Source of the DNA: Coptodactyla brooksi
Lineage: Eukaryota; Arthropoda; Insecta; Coleoptera; Scarabaeidae
Assembly: GCA_033557675.1 (NCBI GenBank)
Contig: JAWQRM010000618.1
Coordinates: forward strand, 1-20,989
DNA length: 20,989 nucleotides
Reading direction: 5' to 3'
The translations under genes were made by a program, and so were the position numbers. Positions within the stretch are counted from its first letter, which is position 1; each line of letters opens with the position of its first letter. The notes beneath the pieces are model-generated. The model was not told where the DNA came from. It worked only from the letters and a program-made list of their open reading frames with translations, and searched no databases. Shown one piece after another: positions 20,048 to 20,989 of this stretch.

Positions 20048-20132
20048 AAAACGTCTTTTTCTTGCGTAAATAATTATATTTTACTTAAAATGTATCTTCC
20101 TCAGACGTTTCCTCCATTGGGAGCATCATCAG
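20048..20132 (-). ncRNA. Candidate degenerate hammerhead-ribozyme motif of the Penelope element
   Basis: On the minus strand, 3' of the GIY-YIG frame, CTGATGA (20132-20126) is followed by a CTCC-CAAT-GGAG hairpin (20123-20112) and then GAAAC (20111-20107). These are the two conserved boxes of a hammerhead with a stem II between them. AGACGT (20055-20050) can pair with ACGTCT (20108-20103) as a stem III, but through a 47-base loop. Stem I is only partly paired. Two extra bases between CTGATGA and stem II, and an apparently missing base before GAAA, suggest decay. Hammerheads are reported in Penelope-like elements, so context supports the reading, but activity is unproven. Confidence 0.4.
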
Positions 20133-20151
20133 TGAACTAAAAGTAACTACC

Positions 20152-20180
20152 TTTTGTAAAACTAAACTAGTTTTACAAAA
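20152..20180. repeat. Perfect inverted repeat, 13-bp arms
   Basis: TTTTGTAAAACTA and its reverse complement are separated by three bases. It lies between the Penelope endonuclease stop and the hammerhead-like motif, so it is probably part of the element's 3' untranslated region. Confidence 0.75.
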
Positions 20181-20211
20181 AGTGGTATAGAATGCGGAAA
20201 AATTTTAAAGT

Positions 20212-20845
20212 TTAAATGTATGTATATAATGGCCTTTCTTGGAAATTAACTTGTTCGTTAATTAGTTCTTTATCGGGATCTTTATTAATTTTATCTGTGT
20301 AATATTGTTCAATTAAATTCATTTTTCTCCCTTTGTTACAAAGGGGCAACAATTTTACATTTTTAAAGTATATTTTGTGTCCCGTAAAGAGTTGATGACA
20401 ACATATCGAGCAGTTTGATCTATTTTTATGTTCATTGATTCTGTATTTAAGTTTTCTACCGGTCTGGCCGACATAGTAACGCCTACAATTTGTACAGTTT
20501 ATTTGGTAAATACCACTCTTCTCCAAGAGTGGTTTTATACCTTTGAAATTGGAAAATTGTTTGAATAGAATAAAATTGATATTATAGACCAGTGATATTT
20601 TATATTTACGATTTTTTTTTAATTTTAGGCTTGTAGGGTTATAGGCTATACTTTTATATGTGAAATCCTCCTGGGTTGAACCTTTTTGAGTGTATAAGGG
20701 ATTTTTGGCTATATTGTATATTAATTCTCAATTTTTAATAATATTAATAGGATAGTTGAAGGTTTGGGCTAAATTATATATGTGATTCAGTTCCTTGTTT
20801 CCGCTAAATGTATTTAAACGATAATTACATACTGGGTTGAAATAC
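20212..20845 (-). mobile_element. Penelope-like retroelement, 3' part with GIY-YIG endonuclease
   Basis: A minus-strand open frame (20212-20526 and in frame upstream) reads SGIYQINCTNC, then YYVGQTGRKLKYRINEHK, then a downstream Asn/Glu region. This is the GIY-YIG homing-type endonuclease that forms the C-terminus of Penelope-like element reverse transcriptases. The typical Cys pair and the catalytic Arg and Glu region are present. Upstream sequence (FKGIKPLLEKSGIY, preceded by a decayed segment reaching about 20845 with LNTFSGNKELNHIYNLAQ) matches the usual linker between reverse transcriptase and endonuclease. At least one stop interrupts it near 20730. No reverse transcriptase core is seen before the window ends. 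The copy sits in the intron upstream of the zinc-finger exon, in the same orientation as the gene. It is probably a non-functional 5'-truncated copy, although the endonuclease itself is intact. Confidence 0.85.
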
Positions 20846-20967
20846 TATCTAAAGGTAGCTAATTTATATGATGGAGGATGATATGAATCATAAGATATGA
20901 TGATACTTTTGGAGGAGGGTTTTCTACATATATTATATTTTAATATAAATAATGCATTAGAATATGA

Positions 20968-20989
20968 TATATATATATATATATATATA
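20968..20989. repeat. TA dinucleotide microsatellite at the window edge
   Basis: An uninterrupted run of AT/TA dinucleotides reaches the last base, so its full length is unknown. Confidence 0.9.

Larger units (their letters stand above)
19882..20211 (-). other. End of the intron upstream of the zinc-finger exon
   Basis: The acceptor AG at 19883-19882 follows CTGTTTCAATTT, a usable pyrimidine tract. A run of A lies at 19918-19929 on the plus strand. The rest is the 3' untranslated part of the Penelope-like element. Confidence 0.75.

Noticed and set aside
1..20989. CRISPR array, tRNA, rRNA or operon-type features
   Set aside because: No spaced identical repeats, no cloverleaf or rRNA sequence recognised, and the gene structure is clearly eukaryotic.

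Overview
The window is eukaryotic, almost certainly insect, genomic DNA. It has long coding exons on the minus strand with consensus GT/AG splice sites, AT-rich introns, and decayed mariner, LINE, Penelope-like and other DDE transposon copies. I cannot fix the order from sequence alone; a beetle or similar insect would fit, but that is a guess.

The one real gene is an ortholog of Drosophila zfh2 / vertebrate ZFHX3-ZFHX4, a giant zinc-finger homeobox transcription factor. Two large internal exons are present, both on the minus strand. The upstream exon (19881 down to 16919) carries eleven C2H2-type fingers. The downstream exon (13302 down to 10173) carries four homeodomains interleaved with four more fingers. 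They are joined by a 3.6-kb phase-0 intron (16918-13303). Splice sites at both outer ends (acceptor at 19883-19882, donor at 10172-10167) show that N-terminal exons lie beyond base 20989. They also show that at least one C-terminal exon lies downstream of 10173. A short phase-compatible open stretch with a stop and a poly(A) signal at 9251-9107 is a weak candidate for a terminal exon.

Layout by position: 1-9183 is non-coding (intron or intergenic), AT-rich, with a palindromic 22-bp repeat (80-121), a GC-richer island (1080-1430), a MITE-like inverted-repeat element (3021-3377), a two-copy 411-bp tandem repeat (3703-4524) followed by an unidentified broken ORF (4558-4827), and two unrelated decayed DDE transposases (6803-7770 minus; about 8265-8660 plus). 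10173-13302 is the homeodomain exon. 13303-16918 is an intron with a homeodomain-site-rich block (13360-13670), a double palindrome (14623-14683), and a mariner relic that was cut by a 5'-truncated LINE with a 7-bp target-site duplication (15301-16451). 16919-19881 is the zinc-finger exon. 19882-20989 is the next intron, holding the 3' half of a Penelope-like element with a GIY-YIG endonuclease and a hammerhead-ribozyme-like 3' signature.

The most notable observations are the retained four-homeodomain architecture (Drosophila zfh2 is described with three), tandem CtBP-type PxDLS motifs, clustered SUMO consensus sites, the exact nested mariner/LINE junction that creates a chimeric ORF, and the possible Penelope ribozyme. 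I found no convincing sign of a wholly new biological system.
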